NCBI RefSeq assembly: GCF_900129035.1
Contig: NZ_FQTW01000001.1
Span: 124,001-188,000, forward strand
Direction: 5' to 3'
Length of the DNA stretch: 64,000 nucleotides
Origin: Psychroflexus salarius
Lineage (GTDB): Bacteria > Bacteroidota > Bacteroidia > Flavobacteriales > Flavobacteriaceae
The translations under genes and the position numbers were made by a program. Below the pieces are notes generated by a model. The model ran no database searches and was not told where the DNA came from. It saw only the letters and a program-made list of their open reading frames with translations. Positions 1 through 9,685 of the stretch are shown in pieces; the first letter of the stretch is position 1; the number at the start of each line of letters is the position of its first letter.

Positions 1-1
1 C

Positions 2-1396
2 TTTTTAACAACCGAATTTTTTAACTCCTTGATTTCTTCGAGTTCTTTTTCAATTTCAATAATGCGTTGAGGAACATTTATGTTGGTCATATGAACTCGA
101 CTACCAGCTTCATCAAGAGCATCAATAGCTTTGTCTGGTAAAAATCGTTCTGTCATATAGCGATTAGTTAACTTTACACAGGCATCAATAGCCTCATCAG
201 TAAAAGTAACGCTGTGATGATCTTCGTATTTACTTTTGATATTGTTTAATATTTCTACCGTTTCATCGATTGAAGTTGGTTGAACAATAATTTTTTGAAA
301 ACGTCTTTCTAAAGCGCCATCTTTTTCAATGTGTTGTCTATATTCATCTAGGGTAGTGGCGCCAATGCATTGAATTTCGCCTCTAGCCAAAGCTGGCTTA
401 AACATATTACTAGCATCTAAACTACCAGTGGCTCCACCAGCACCAACAATGGTGTGAATTTCATCTATAAATAAAATGATGTCCTCATTTTTTTCAAGTT
501 CATTCATCACAGCTTTCATGCGTTCTTCAAACTGACCGCGGTATTTTGTTCCGGCTACTAGACTAGCAAGATCTAGTGTAACTAATCGTTTATCATATAA
601 TATTCTTGAAACCTTGCGATTAACAATACGAAGCGCTAAACCTTCAGCTATAGCAGATTTACCAACACCAGGTTCACCTATTAGTAAAGGGTTATTCTTT
701 TTTCTTCGACTTAGTATTTGTGAAACACGTTCAATTTCTGTTTCGCGACCAACTACAGGGTCAAGTTTACCTTCTTCAGCCATAGCTGTTAAATCTCGAC
801 CAAAGTTATCTAGAACAGGTGTTTTAGACTTCTTCGTTGATTTCGATTTACTAGAAGCGCTTCCAGAAAATGGATTTTTATCAGATTCACCTTCAGGAGA
901 AGATTCGCCTTGATAATTATCTGTTGGTAAATCTTGGTAATCTCCGTCTTGTGTCATCATTGATTTAAATTCTTCCTTAACATTATCATAATCAATATCG
1001 TACTTGTTTAGCAGTTTTGTTGTTGGGTCATTTTCATTTCTTAAAATGCACAATAATAAATGAGCTGTATTGATTAATGAACTTTGAAATAATTTTGCCT
1101 CTAAAAAAGTAGTTTTGAGTGCGCGCTCAGCTTGTCGCGTTAAATGAAGGTTCTTTTTATCTTTATTGAAATTAGTGTTTTCATGGTCTGAAGGATTTAA
1201 AATTTCAACTTTTCTACGAATTAATTCTAAATCTATACTTAAAGCGCCAAGAATATTTACAGCTTTACTAGAGCCATCACGTAATAAGCCTAGCATTAAA
1301 TGCTCGGTTCCAATAAAATCATGGCCTAATCTTAAGGCTTCTTCTTTACTCGAAGCGATTACGTCTTTTACTTTTGGTGAAAAGTTATCATCCATA
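2..1396 (-). CDS. clpC: ATP-dependent Clp protease ATP-binding subunit ClpC (3' part off the left edge)
   Basis: The first 465 codons are visible; the gene runs out of the window at base 1. The product is an AAA+ unfoldase that feeds substrates to ClpP in the cytoplasm. I chose the ATG at 1396 because it gives [13 protein letters not shown], a start typical of flavobacterial ClpC. The N-terminal Clp repeat domain covers residues 1-145 ([15 protein letters not shown]), followed by a low-complexity Ser/Gly/Lys linker at about 150-190. The first AAA+ module has Walker [10 protein letters not shown] near residue 239 and Walker B ILFIDEIH near 306. The UVR motif and second ATPase module expected of ClpC lie outside, so ClpC rather than ClpA/B rests on the linker and N-domain. 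It is divergent from gyrA across about 206 bp. Confidence 0.93.
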
Positions 1397-1602
1397 ATAT
1401 CATTTTTCAATTAATCATCAATTATAGTACCAATAAAAAAGTAGTGCTAATTAATAAGACTCTAATTAACTTAAACTGAAAAAATGACAGTTGTTAATAA
1501 CTTAGCGCCTTTGATTGATGATTAGGTTTGTTATATTGCTAAATTAGTTATTATTTTATGTAAATTAGCAACTTTCAAATTTAATTTAATAAATTTTAAT
1601 AT

Positions 1603-4122
1603 ATGACTGAAGGAGAACAGTTAATTCCTATTAATATCGAAGATGAAATGAAAACAGCTTACATTGATTATTCAATGTCTGTTATCGTTTCTAGAGCACT
1701 TCCAGATGTTAGGGATGGTTTGAAACCCGTGCATAGACGTGTGCTTTTTGGTATGCATGAACTTGGTGTATTGTCAAATAAATCACACAAGAAATCAGCA
1801 AGAATTGTTGGAGAAGTTCTTGGTAAATATCACCCACATGGAGATACCTCTGTTTATGATACCATGGTTAGGATGGCTCAAAGCTGGAGCTTGCGCTATC
1901 AATTAGTCGATGGTCAAGGTAATTTTGGCTCAGTAGATGGCGACAGCCCAGCTGCAATGCGTTATACTGAAGCTAGAATGCAGAAAATTAGCGAAGAAAT
2001 GCTGTCTGACATCGACAAAGAAACCGTAGATTACTCGCTTAACTTTGATGATACTTTAGAAGAACCTACCGTTTTACCAACTCGAATTCCTAATTTATTA
2101 GTTAATGGTGCTAGCGGAATTGCCGTTGGTATGGCAACTAATATGCCACCTCATAATTTAACTGAAGTTATTGATGGCACCACAGCTTACATTAACGATA
2201 ATTCTATTGAAGTTGAAGGCTTAATGGAGTATATAAAGGCGCCTGACTTTCCAACTGGTGGAATTATTTATGGGTATGAAGGCGTCAGAGAAGCCTTTAA
2301 AACAGGTCGTGGTCGTGTGGTTATGCGCGCTAAAACTCATTTTGAAGAAGTTAATGGTAAAGAATGTATCATTGTAACTGAAATTCCCTATCAGGTTAAC
2401 AAAGCAGACATGATTAAGAAAACTGCTGATATGGTTAACGACAAAAAGATTGAAGGGATTTCTTTAATAAGAGACGAGTCTGACCGTAATGGTATGCGTA
2501 TTGTCTATTTCTTAAAACGCGATGCCGTTCCTAACGTTGTCTTAAACACATTATTCAAACATACGGCATTACAAACTTCATTTAGTGTTAATAATATCGC
2601 ACTAGTAAATGGTAGACCTGAACAATTAAATTTAAAAGACCTCATTGTTCATTTTGTTAACCATAGGCATGATGTCGTGATTAGAAGAACAAAGTATCTC
2701 TTAAAAAAAGCTGAAGAACGCGCTCATATTTTAGAAGGACTAATCATTGCATCAGACAATATAGATGAAGTTATTGCACTAATCAGAGGTTCAAAAAATG
2801 CTGAAGAAGCTAGAAATAAATTAATTGAACGCTTTAGCTTAACTGAAATTCAAGCAAAAGCAATTGTTGAGATGCGTTTGCGTCAGCTAACTGGACTAGA
2901 ACAAGATAAACTTCGTTCAGAATACGAAGAACTCATGAAAACCATCGATGATTTGAAAGATATTCTTGCTAATGAAGATCGCAGAATGCAAATCATAAAA
3001 GATGAACTTCTTGAAATTAAAGAAAAATACGGTGACGAAAGACGCTCAATTATCAATTTAGCAGGCGGCGATGTCAGTATTGAAGATATGATTCCTAATG
3101 AAAGCGTTGTTTTAACAATTTCACATGCGGGTTATATCAAACGTACACCATTAGCCGAATACAAAACCCAAAGTCGAGGTGGCGTTGGGCAAAAAGCATC
3201 AACAACACGAGATGAGGATTTTCTAGAATATATTTTTGCTGGAACTAATCATCAATATATGCTATTCTTTACTCAAAAAGGAAAATGCTTTTGGATGAGA
3301 GTTTATGAAATTCCTGAAGGTAGTAAAGCCTCTAAAGGCCGAGCAATTCAAAATTTAATCAGTATTGAGCCTGATGACAAGATCAATGCTTTCATTTGTG
3401 TTGAAGACTTGAATGACGAAGCGTTTATCAATAATCATTATGTGGTTATGGCCACGAAAAAAGGCCAAATCAAGAAAACAGTTTTAGAACAATATTCTCG
3501 TCCACGAAGCAACGGTATTAATGCTATTACTATTAAAGATGGTGACGAATTACTTTCGGCAGCTTTAACAACTGGTGATAGCCATGTAATGCTTGCCGTT
3601 AAAAGTGGTAAAGCCATTCGCTTTGAAGAAGATAAAACAAGACCAATGGGTAGAAATGCCTCAGGAGTTCGTGGCATAAAACTTGCAGATGATAAAGACG
3701 AAGTTGTAGGAATGGTTACAGTTAATAATCCTAAAGAAGAAACTATTTTAGTGGTTTCAGAAAATGGTTATGGTAAACGAACTTTTATAGATGATGAAGA
3801 TGGAGAACAAATTTACCGTATCACTAATCGTGGAGGTAAAGGTGTAAAAACCATCACTATATCTGAGAAAACTGGTTCACTTGTGGCCATGAAAAGTGTA
3901 ACAGATGATGAAGATTTAATGATTATTAAAAAATCTGGCGTTGCTATAAGAATGTCCGTAAATGAGTTACGAGTTATGGGTAGAGCTACACAAGGCGTAA
4001 AACTCATCAACTTAAAAGATGGCGACTCTATTGCGGCTGTTGCTAAAATAGCAAAGCAAGATGATGAAGAAAATATTGAAATTGAATCTTCTGAAGAAAA
4101 CAATAATTCAACTGAAAATTAA
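1603..4122 (+). CDS. gyrA: DNA gyrase subunit A
   Basis: GyrA, 839 aa, is the DNA breakage-reunion subunit of the A2B2 gyrase that introduces negative supercoils. The catalytic tyrosine is Y121 in [10 protein letters not shown]. The quinolone-resistance region reads [10 protein letters not shown] at residues 77-86, so the position equivalent to E. coli Ser83 is Thr82, while the Asp87 equivalent (D86) is kept. The C-terminal beta-pinwheel carries NRGGKG at 742-747, a divergent form of the QRRGGKG GyrA box, which supports GyrA over ParC. The acidic, Ser/Asn-rich tail is normal for the group. A TPR protein gene follows 36 bp downstream, probably in the same transcript. No clear Shine-Dalgarno sequence is present. 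Confidence 0.97.
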   Translation: MTEGEQLIPINIEDEMKTAYIDYSMSVIVSRALPDVRDGLKPVHRRVLFGMHELGVLSNKSHKKSARIVGEVLGKYHPHGDTSVYDTMVRMAQSWSLRYQLVDGQGNFGSVDGDSPAAMRYTEARMQKISEEMLSDIDKETVDYSLNFDDTLEEPTVLPTRIPNLLVNGASGIAVGMATNMPPHNLTEVIDGTTAYINDNSIEVEGLMEYIKAPDFPTGGIIYGYEGVREAFKTGRGRVVMRAKTHFEEVNGKECIIVTEIPYQVNKADMIKKTADMVNDKKIEGISLIRDESDRNGMRIVYFLKRDAVPNVVLNTLFKHTALQTSFSVNNIALVNGRPEQLNLKDLIVHFVNHRHDVVIRRTKYLLKKAEERAHILEGLIIASDNIDEVIALIRGSKNAEEARNKLIERFSLTEIQAKAIVEMRLRQLTGLEQDKLRSEYEELMKTIDDLKDILANEDRRMQIIKDELLEIKEKYGDERRSIINLAGGDVSIEDMIPNESVVLTISHAGYIKRTPLAEYKTQSRGGVGQKASTTRDEDFLEYIFAGTNHQYMLFFTQKGKCFWMRVYEIPEGSKASKGRAIQNLISIEPDDKINAFICVEDLNDEAFINNHYVVMATKKGQIKKTVLEQYSRPRSNGINAITIKDGDELLSAALTTGDSHVMLAVKSGKAIRFEEDKTRPMGRNASGVRGIKLADDKDEVVGMVTVNNPKEETILVVSENGYGKRTFIDDEDGEQIYRITNRGGKGVKTITISEKTGSLVAMKSVTDDEDLMIIKKSGVAIRMSVNELRVMGRATQGVKLINLKDGDSIAAVAKIAKQDDEENIEIESSEENNNSTEN

Positions 4123-4158
4123 TAATTAAATAAAAACAAACTTAAGTTTACAAACGAC

Positions 4159-5421
4159 ATGAAAAAGACAGTATTTAGTTTAGCCCTTTTAGCTACTTCC
4201 CTAATTTTTGCTCAAAAAAGTGAAGTAAAAGATGCTGAAGACGCCTTAGAAGTTAATGATTTTGGAACAGCCATAACTTTACTAAAAAAAGCTGAGCCCT
4301 TGAAATCTGAGTTAAATAATAGATGGTTGTCAGAATTCTATTTACTAAAAGGTAAAGCTTATGAAATGAGAGCTTTTGCAGGTAATAATACACTAGAGGA
4401 TATTGACATTGCCGCAAAGGCATACAATAATGCAATAGAACTAGGTAGAGATGTAGATGAAGCCAGTAAAAAGCTTAAGGTTATGAAGCAAAACCTTGTG
4501 AGTAGCGCAATTAAAGACCAAAATAAAGGTGAAAATGTAATTGCTTCAGATAAACTTTACAAGAGTTATACACTCAACAAGAAAGATACCATGTATTTGT
4601 ACTACGCAGCTTCTGCAGCTGTTCAAGCACAAAACTATGATAAAGCAATTAATTACTACAGTAAGCTTATGGACTTAGGCTACAGAGGGATTAAAACACA
4701 ATATATCGCAACCAACGTTGAAACTGGTAAAGAAGAATCATTTCAAACACAAGATATGAGAGATTTTTCAGTTAAATCAGGTAAATACGTTAATCCAAAG
4801 GATGAAGTTTCTAAATCAGTTCGCGGTGAAATTGCCAAGAATATGACCTTGATTTACATTCAACAGGATGAAACAGAAAAAGCGCTTGAAGCTATTGCTG
4901 AAGCTAAAAAAGAAAGTCCTGAGGATTTAGAAATTCTTCAAGCAGAAGCAGATTTATATTATAGGTTAGGTAATATTGAAAAATATAATCAAATCATGAA
5001 ACAAGTCGTTAATGAAGATCCTGATAATCCTACCCTATATTATAATTTAGGCGTTAGCGCAGAGCAACTGGGTGATTTAAAAGGTGCTCGTGAGTATTAC
5101 GAGAAAGCAATTGAACTTGATCCTGAATTAGAAAATGCTTACGTTAATTTAGCAACGGCAACATTAGCAAAAGAAAAAGAACTTGTTGAGCAAATGAATA
5201 AATTAGGAACGTCTCCTGCGGAAAATAAAAAATATCAGGAACTCAATAAAAAACGTAAAAAGTATTATCGCGAAGCTTTGCCTTATTTAGAAAAGGTTGT
5301 TGAAATCAATCCAAAAAATTTAGATGCTTTGAGAACTCTATTGAATATATATTATCAGCTAGCTGAAGATGAAAAAGCTAAAAAAATCAATAGTCAAATT
5401 AAAGAGTTAACTGGTGAATAA
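4159..5421 (+). CDS. Secreted tetratricopeptide repeat protein
   Basis: A 420-aa protein with a signal peptide (MKKTVFSLALLATSLIFA, cleavage probably before Q19) and TPR units. The clearest repeat pair is at about residues 285-330 (NPTLYYNLGVSAEQLGDLKG, then a KAIELDPELENAYVNLA-type helix). A further repeat near the C-terminus contains YLEKVVEINPKNLDALRTLL. TPR solenoids bind protein partners; this one should act in the periplasm or at the envelope. It sits 36 bp behind gyrA, an arrangement I recall from other Flavobacteriaceae, and ends in a bidirectional terminator shared with rpoD. Its specific role is unknown. Confidence 0.85.
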   Translation: MKKTVFSLALLATSLIFAQKSEVKDAEDALEVNDFGTAITLLKKAEPLKSELNNRWLSEFYLLKGKAYEMRAFAGNNTLEDIDIAAKAYNNAIELGRDVDEASKKLKVMKQNLVSSAIKDQNKGENVIASDKLYKSYTLNKKDTMYLYYAASAAVQAQNYDKAINYYSKLMDLGYRGIKTQYIATNVETGKEESFQTQDMRDFSVKSGKYVNPKDEVSKSVRGEIAKNMTLIYIQQDETEKALEAIAEAKKESPEDLEILQAEADLYYRLGNIEKYNQIMKQVVNEDPDNPTLYYNLGVSAEQLGDLKGAREYYEKAIELDPELENAYVNLATATLAKEKELVEQMNKLGTSPAENKKYQELNKKRKKYYREALPYLEKVVEINPKNLDALRTLLNIYYQLAEDEKAKKINSQIKELTGE

Positions 5422-5443
5422 TTAAGTTTAGTTTACCTACAAT

Positions 5444-5477
5444 AAAAAAAAGCGGTCCAAAATGAACCGCTTTTTTT
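5444..5477. terminator. Bidirectional intrinsic terminator between the TPR gene and rpoD
   Basis: A-tract, GCGGT/ACCGC stem with a short loop, then T-tract. The A/T arms make it work on both strands, and the two flanking genes converge on it. Confidence 0.85.
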
Positions 5478-5480
5478 ATG

Positions 5481-6347
5481 TTAACCTAAATATTTTTTAA
5501 GTATTTTATTTTTTGATTGATGCTTAAGGCGTCTTATGCCTTTTTCTCTAATTTGTCTTACACGTTCACGACTTAAATCAAAAGTATCACCAATTTCTTG
5601 AAGTGTCATAGCTGGTTGATTACCAATACCATAATTTAATCTGATTACATCAGCTTCACGCTGAGATAAGGTGTCAAGAGCCCTATTAATTTCAACACTG
5701 AGAGAATCTCTCATTAACTGATCATCAGGAGTAGGAGATTCTGCCGAACTTAAAACATCATATAAATTAGAATCATTTTCACCTTCTTTAAAAGGCGCAT
5801 CCATCGATAAATGACGTCCTGAATTTTTAAGTGCAACCTTCACTTGTGATTCGCTCATTTCAAGTTCTTTGGCTATTTCAGAAGCTGAAGGCGGTCTTTC
5901 ATTAACTTGTTCTAAATGTGAAAAAGTCTTATTAATCTTATTTATGACACCTATTTTATTAAGTGGTAATCTTACAACACGAGATTGTTCGGCAAGCGCT
6001 TGTAAAATTGACTGCCTAATCCACCAAACAGCATAAGAAATAAACTTGAAACCACGTGTTTCATCAAAACGTTTAGCAGCTTTAACTAAACCGACGTTTC
6101 CTTCATTAATTAAATCAGGAAGTTTTAAACCTTGATTTTGGTACTGCTTAGCTACAGAAACCACAAAACGCAAGTTGGCATTTGTTAATTTTTCAAGGGC
6201 AACTTGGTCGCCTTCTCGAATTCGTTGAGCTAATTCAACTTCTTCTTCAGCAGTTATTAAGTCAACTTTGCTAATATCTTGTAAATATTTATCTAAGGAT
6301 TTTGATTCACGATTGGTAACTTGTTTAGTTATCTTTAATTGTCTCAT
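5481..6347 (-). CDS. rpoD: Primary RNA polymerase sigma factor (sigma-70 family, Bacteroidota type)
   Basis: 288 aa, typical of the short Bacteroidota housekeeping sigma factor that lacks region 1.1. Region 1.2 is near the start ([20 protein letters not shown]). Region 2 contains [18 protein letters not shown] and [10 protein letters not shown], the core-binding and -7 recognition helices. Region 3 follows at about 130-200. Region 4 holds a helix-turn-helix ([20 protein letters not shown]) that reads the -33 element. It recognises the TTTG/TAnnTTTG promoters seen elsewhere in this window (family knowledge). A matching -7 element lies upstream at 6416-6423. Confidence 0.95.
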   Translation of the reverse strand: MRQLKITKQVTNRESKSLDKYLQDISKVDLITAEEEVELAQRIREGDQVALEKLTNANLRFVVSVAKQYQNQGLKLPDLINEGNVGLVKAAKRFDETRGFKFISYAVWWIRQSILQALAEQSRVVRLPLNKIGVINKINKTFSHLEQVNERPPSASEIAKELEMSESQVKVALKNSGRHLSMDAPFKEGENDSNLYDVLSSAESPTPDDQLMRDSLSVEINRALDTLSQREADVIRLNYGIGNQPAMTLQEIGDTFDLSRERVRQIREKGIRRLKHQSKNKILKKYLG

Positions 6348-6415
6348 ATATGGTAAATAATATTAAAGCATTAATACTGAAATCTCGCTAAGATAGTGAT
6401 TTAAAAGTAAATATC

Positions 6416-6423
6416 CAAATTTA
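6416..6423 (-). promoter_or_regulatory. -7 element of the probable rpoD promoter
   Basis: On the minus strand this reads TAAATTTG, an exact match to the Bacteroidota -7 consensus TAnnTTTG. The -33 side is weaker: a TTG about 21 bp upstream. A start a few bases downstream would give a leader of roughly 60 nt before rpoD. Confidence 0.5.
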
Positions 6424-6441
6424 TATTTGATTATCAATCAT

Positions 6442-6849
6442 TTACAATTCTAGTAGGCTTAAGAGAACGATAAAAAGCCAGATAATGGTTCTTAGCCAAT
6501 TATAATTAATCAAGTTTTTTAGGTTTTGAGTTGTAAATTGCTTGGATTCAATTTTTTGATGTAATGGAACGAAATATAAAAATGTAATTAACCAAACTGA
6601 GGCAATTAATATAGTTTGAATAACTTGTAGATAGCTAAAGCTAAATATTAATGTATATGCATGTAAGGCAACTTGAGCAATCATTAATGGAGCAACTATA
6701 GTTGTAATTTTTGGCGTATACGATTGGTGCCATTTTATTAAATTAGTTTTAGAAAAATGTAAAAATGAAGGGTAAACAATAACTTGAACCATTAAAATGA
6801 GTACAAGTAAACCAAAATCAACACAAAATTTAAAAACTTCTATAATCAT
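6442..6849 (-). CDS. Small four-helix inner-membrane protein of unknown function
   Basis: 135 aa, almost entirely hydrophobic, with about four membrane helices (residues 7-25, 50-70, 75-95 and 115-133). Short charged loops carry HWHQ-like and HQKIESKQ segments (KWHQSYTPK, LHQKIESKQF). I do not recognise the family with certainty; the layout resembles small DUF1772-like membrane proteins. It stands alone between rpoD and an FKBP gene, with no visible partner. Confidence 0.6.
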   Translation of the reverse strand: MIIEVFKFCVDFGLLVLILMVQVIVYPSFLHFSKTNLIKWHQSYTPKITTIVAPLMIAQVALHAYTLIFSFSYLQVIQTILIASVWLITFLYFVPLHQKIESKQFTTQNLKNLINYNWLRTIIWLFIVLLSLLEL

Positions 6850-6935
6850 TATTTCTAATTATTTAGCTTTTTATTAAATTTTACAAAAATAGGGCAGAGT
6901 GAATTCAAGAAATGCTAAAAACTTATTAAACTAAA

Positions 6936-6962
6936 AAAGCCATCTTGAGGTAAGATGGCTTT
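6936..6962 (-). terminator. Intrinsic terminator of the FKBP gene
   Basis: A perfect 11-bp stem (AAAGCCATCTT / AAGATGGCTTT) with a 5-nt loop, followed on the minus strand by TTT. It lies 24 bp past the FKBP stop. Confidence 0.85.
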
Positions 6963-6985
6963 AAAAATAAATTTTTGCTCTTTAA

Positions 6986-7417
6986 TTACTTGATTTCAAC
7001 TAATTCAAGATCAAAAGTTAAGTCGTGTCCAGCTAATGGGTGATTAGCATCTACAACAATATGGTCATCATTAACTTCAGCTACACGAAGTTGACGTTCT
7101 GTACCATCTGGGTTTTGAGAAACTAATCCCATTCCAACTTTAGGTTCGATTTCTTTTGGTAATTGTGCTTTATCTACTTTTTGAAAAAGCTCTTCACGAA
7201 CATCGCCATAAGCTTCATCTTTTTTGATATTGATTGTTTTCTTTTCGTTGACTTTCATATCAATAACACCTTTTTCAAAACCAGGAATTAGCATGCCTTC
7301 ACCTAATGTAAACTCTAATGGTTCGCGCTCAAGTGAGCTATCAAATACTTCTCCATTTGAAGCTAATTTTCCTGTGTAATGTACTTTAATGGTGTCTTTC
7401 TCTTTTACTTGACTCAT
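6986..7417 (-). CDS. FKBP-type peptidyl-prolyl cis-trans isomerase, SlyD-like
   Basis: 143 aa from the ATG at 7417 (MSQVKEKDTIKVHYTGKL). An upstream in-frame extension to 7492 crosses the -7 element at 7450-7457 and is not homologous, so I rejected it. The FKBP fold is shown by YTGKLASNGEVFDSS, the GEGMLIPGFEKGV segment and an inserted IF (chaperone) domain at about 70-125 containing AYGDVREELFQKV and DANHPLAGHDLTFDLELV, the SlyD signature. It catalyses prolyl isomerisation and acts as a folding chaperone in the cytoplasm (no signal peptide). It lacks the His-rich metal-binding tail of E. coli SlyD. Confidence 0.92.
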   Translation of the reverse strand: MSQVKEKDTIKVHYTGKLASNGEVFDSSLEREPLEFTLGEGMLIPGFEKGVIDMKVNEKKTINIKKDEAYGDVREELFQKVDKAQLPKEIEPKVGMGLVSQNPDGTERQLRVAEVNDDHIVVDANHPLAGHDLTFDLELVEIK

Positions 7418-7449
7418 AAAAATGTAATTTACTGATTTAAAATTATTTG

Positions 7450-7457
7450 CAAAACTA
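7450..7457 (-). promoter_or_regulatory. -7 element of the probable FKBP promoter
   Basis: The minus strand reads TAGTTTTG, matching TAnnTTTG. It places the transcription start near 7445, about 28 nt before the chosen ATG, and it falls inside the longer alternative reading frame. No good -33 TTTG is seen at the right spacing. Confidence 0.45.
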
Positions 7458-7593
7458 TGGTTTCTTACACGCATTACCATAAAAAAGAACAACTAATTAC
7501 CTAATTAGCTGTATTAGACACCAATTTTATTAATATTTTCAAAAAATAAGATGTCTAAACTTGAGTTAGTTTTAATTTGGTTTAAAAAATTGA

Positions 7594-8010
7594 ATGTCTG
7601 AAAAATCTAAAAAACCAGATCAAGTTGTTTTTAACCCTAAAACCGAGAAATATAATGCAGGCGTTTTACCTTATGGAACCAATTCTAGTGCGCCTAAAAT
7701 TACACCAACAGATTTAACCGGTTGGAAAAACTCTAATGTTTCTAAAGTTAACCATCAAATTAATACAGAGTATGAAAATTTAAAGTCTCAGTTTGAAAAT
7801 TTGATGGAAAAATTTAAATACAATAATTTAATTTATAGCGCTAAGTTTAATTTTGAACCTATAGTTGGTAAAATCTACCATTTATATCGTGACAAAAATG
7901 AAGACTTATTTCTTTCACTCATTTCACCAAGCGAGTGTAATTTTAATTACCAAGGTAGCTTCAAACTTAATGAAGATAAGGTTTGGATTAAAGTAGATGA
8001 ATTGAAATAA
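7594..8010 (+). CDS. DUF2452-family protein
   Basis: 138 aa, soluble, no signal peptide or membrane helix. The N-terminal half (KPDQVVFNPKTEKYNAG, LPYGTNSSAPKI, WKNSNVSKVNHQ) matches my memory of DUF2452, a family found mostly in Bacteroidota. The C-terminal half has a conserved aromatic segment (GKIYHLYRDKNEDLFLSLIS). The function is unknown. It is monocistronic, flanked by an inversely oriented FKBP gene and a terminator. Confidence 0.75.
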   Translation: MSEKSKKPDQVVFNPKTEKYNAGVLPYGTNSSAPKITPTDLTGWKNSNVSKVNHQINTEYENLKSQFENLMEKFKYNNLIYSAKFNFEPIVGKIYHLYRDKNEDLFLSLISPSECNFNYQGSFKLNEDKVWIKVDELK

Positions 8011-8092
8011 GCTTAGTTAATTATTATTACAGATCTGAAGTAATATTACTACTTATAGTTCTTCAAATACATTTGCAAATTTTAGGTATTAA

Positions 8093-8120
8093 AAAAGCCA
8101 ATTTAATTAAATTGGCTTTT
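8093..8120. terminator. Bidirectional intrinsic terminator (DUF2452 gene / OmpA-like gene)
   Basis: Perfect 12-bp palindromic stem (AAAAGCCAATTT / AAATTGGCTTTT) with a 4-nt loop, A- and T-rich on both sides, between convergent genes. Confidence 0.85.
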
Positions 8121-8145
8121 AAATTTATTGTTCAAATATTTTATA

Positions 8146-8991
8146 TTAATCCAGTACGGACTCAAATTCTTTCAAATTAGGGACTAACTTAATAGTTACA
8201 CGTCTGTTTTTAGCTCGTCCTTCAACAGTAGAATTATCAGCTATTGGTTGATATTCACTAGCGCCACTAACTAAAACCCTTTCAAGATTTACATCAAACT
8301 TTTCATTTAAAATTCTTGCTACAGATGCAGCACGTTTTAAACTTAGCTCGATATTATCTTTAACAAAATTGTTAGGTGTAACCTTTATGTTATCGGTATG
8401 ACCGACAACACTTACTTTAACATTAGGCTTTAAATTAATAGTATTTGCAATATTTTCAATTAAATCATAAATAGAAAGTTTCACAAAAGCACTACCTGAC
8501 TCAAACAAAATAGCGTTAGATAAATCAATTTCAACCAAAGCTTGGTTGACATTTACATTTAAGAAACCAGCATTTTCAGTTGTTGAACCATCATTCATTT
8601 TGCTTGCTAAAGAAGATTTAATATTTTCAGCTATAGCGATATTAAGTGAATCTTTAAAGTCTTTAGCAGATCCTAATTTAGATTCATCTACATTTTGCAA
8701 AATTCTATCAACTTTTTGGCGTGTTTCTGGTAAAATCATTGTGCCATCTTCAGTCATTGTTAACTTATTTTCATTATCATCTTGTAAGTTTTCCACTTGA
8801 GCCTGATAAGCAAATATTTTATCTTCTATAGCTTCAACCTGATTTTTAATTGAATCATTTTCTTTTCTTAATTCAGAGATTTCTTCAGATTTGAGTTGAA
8901 GTTGATTTTCGGCTTGTGTGAGTTTTTTTTTCGAAACACAACTAGATAATAGAACTGTTAAAACAGTTAACTTAATTAAATTTTTTTTCAT
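8146..8991 (-). CDS. OmpA-family peptidoglycan-binding lipoprotein
   Basis: 281 aa from the ATG at 8991 (MKKNLIKLTVLTVLLSSC); an adjacent ATG at 8994 is equally possible, and a longer start at 9015 would overlap upp. The LLSSC lipobox marks a lipoprotein. Residues about 20-75 are predicted coiled coil (QLQLKSEEISELRKENDSIK). The C-terminal third is an OmpA/MotB domain with VVGHTDNIKV, LSLKRAASVARIL and RAKNRRVTIKL, which holds the conserved Asp and Arg that bind meso-diaminopimelate in peptidoglycan. It probably tethers the outer membrane to the wall. The gene starts 7 bp after the upp stop and so is likely co-transcribed with it. Confidence 0.88.
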   Translation of the reverse strand: MKKNLIKLTVLTVLLSSCVSKKKLTQAENQLQLKSEEISELRKENDSIKNQVEAIEDKIFAYQAQVENLQDDNENKLTMTEDGTMILPETRQKVDRILQNVDESKLGSAKDFKDSLNIAIAENIKSSLASKMNDGSTTENAGFLNVNVNQALVEIDLSNAILFESGSAFVKLSIYDLIENIANTINLKPNVKVSVVGHTDNIKVTPNNFVKDNIELSLKRAASVARILNEKFDVNLERVLVSGASEYQPIADNSTVEGRAKNRRVTIKLVPNLKEFESVLD

Positions 8992-8998
8992 CATTATT

Positions 8999-9649
8999 TT
9001 ATTGTTTTGTACCATAAGCTAAATCTCCTGCATCTCCAAGACCAGGAACGATGTAGGCTTTTTCATTTAATTGTTTATCCTTTGAGGCTACCCAAAGTGT
9101 AATTGGTAAGTTATTAAATTTTTGTTTTAAATAATCAACTCCTTCAGGTGCGGCTACAACTGTTGCGATGTGTACATGAGTAGGTGAGTGGTTACTTAAT
9201 AATTGTTGTAAGCTTTCAACCATTGAGTGACCAGTTGCCAACATCGGGTCTGCAATAATTAAAGTTTTATGGTTAATATTTGGCAAAGATTTGTAGGCCA
9301 ATTCAATTGATATTTCACCATTCTTGTTAATTCTATTTGCTGAAATAAAACCATTCTCAGCGTGGTCAAAGTAATTTAAAAAACCTTGATGTAATGCAAG
9401 TCCTGCTCTAAGAATTGAAATAATGACCGGCTGACATAAAAAATCTACGGAATCTTTTTTACCGAGAACAGTTGTTATCGTTTTTGGCTCAAAAACTAAA
9501 GATTTACTTATCTCATAAGCCATAACTTCACCAATTCGTTTTAAATTATTTCTAAAAAGATGATTGTTTTTTTGGTAATCATCATCCCGGATTTCGTTTA
9601 AAAATTGATGTAAAATTGAAGGCGTTTGATCTAGTATTTTAACCTGCAT
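8999..9649 (-). CDS. upp: Uracil phosphoribosyltransferase
   Basis: 216 aa, UMP-forming pyrimidine salvage enzyme: uracil + PRPP gives UMP + PPi. The PRPP-binding loop is visible as LIIADPMLATGHSM (about residues 130-144). The uracil-contacting C-terminal segment is VPGLGDAGDLAYGTK. It is preceded by a 36-bp gap with a consensus-like -7 element and followed closely by the OmpA-like lipoprotein gene, an odd functional pairing. Confidence 0.95.
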   Translation of the reverse strand: MQVKILDQTPSILHQFLNEIRDDDYQKNNHLFRNNLKRIGEVMAYEISKSLVFEPKTITTVLGKKDSVDFLCQPVIISILRAGLALHQGFLNYFDHAENGFISANRINKNGEISIELAYKSLPNINHKTLIIADPMLATGHSMVESLQQLLSNHSPTHVHIATVVAAPEGVDYLKQKFNNLPITLWVASKDKQLNEKAYIVPGLGDAGDLAYGTKQ

Positions 9650-9663
9650 GATTAAATTTTATA

Positions 9664-9671
9664 CAAACATA
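9664..9671 (-). promoter_or_regulatory. Possible -7 element upstream of upp
   Basis: The minus strand reads TATGTTTG (TAnnTTTG); an overlapping TAATTTTG lies just upstream. No TTTG is seen at -33, so this is only a candidate. Confidence 0.35.
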
Positions 9672-9685
9672 CAAAATTATAGTAC

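Noticed and set aside
614-913. Long open frames on the plus strand opposite clpC
   Set aside because: The minus strand carries unbroken ClpC homology with Walker motifs; the plus frames have biased, non-homologous composition.
1423-1496. Short inverted repeat AACTG...CAGTT upstream of clpC as a heat-shock operator
   Set aside because: Only a 5-bp arm with no match to a known CIRCE or CtsR box; such repeats are expected by chance in AT-rich DNA.
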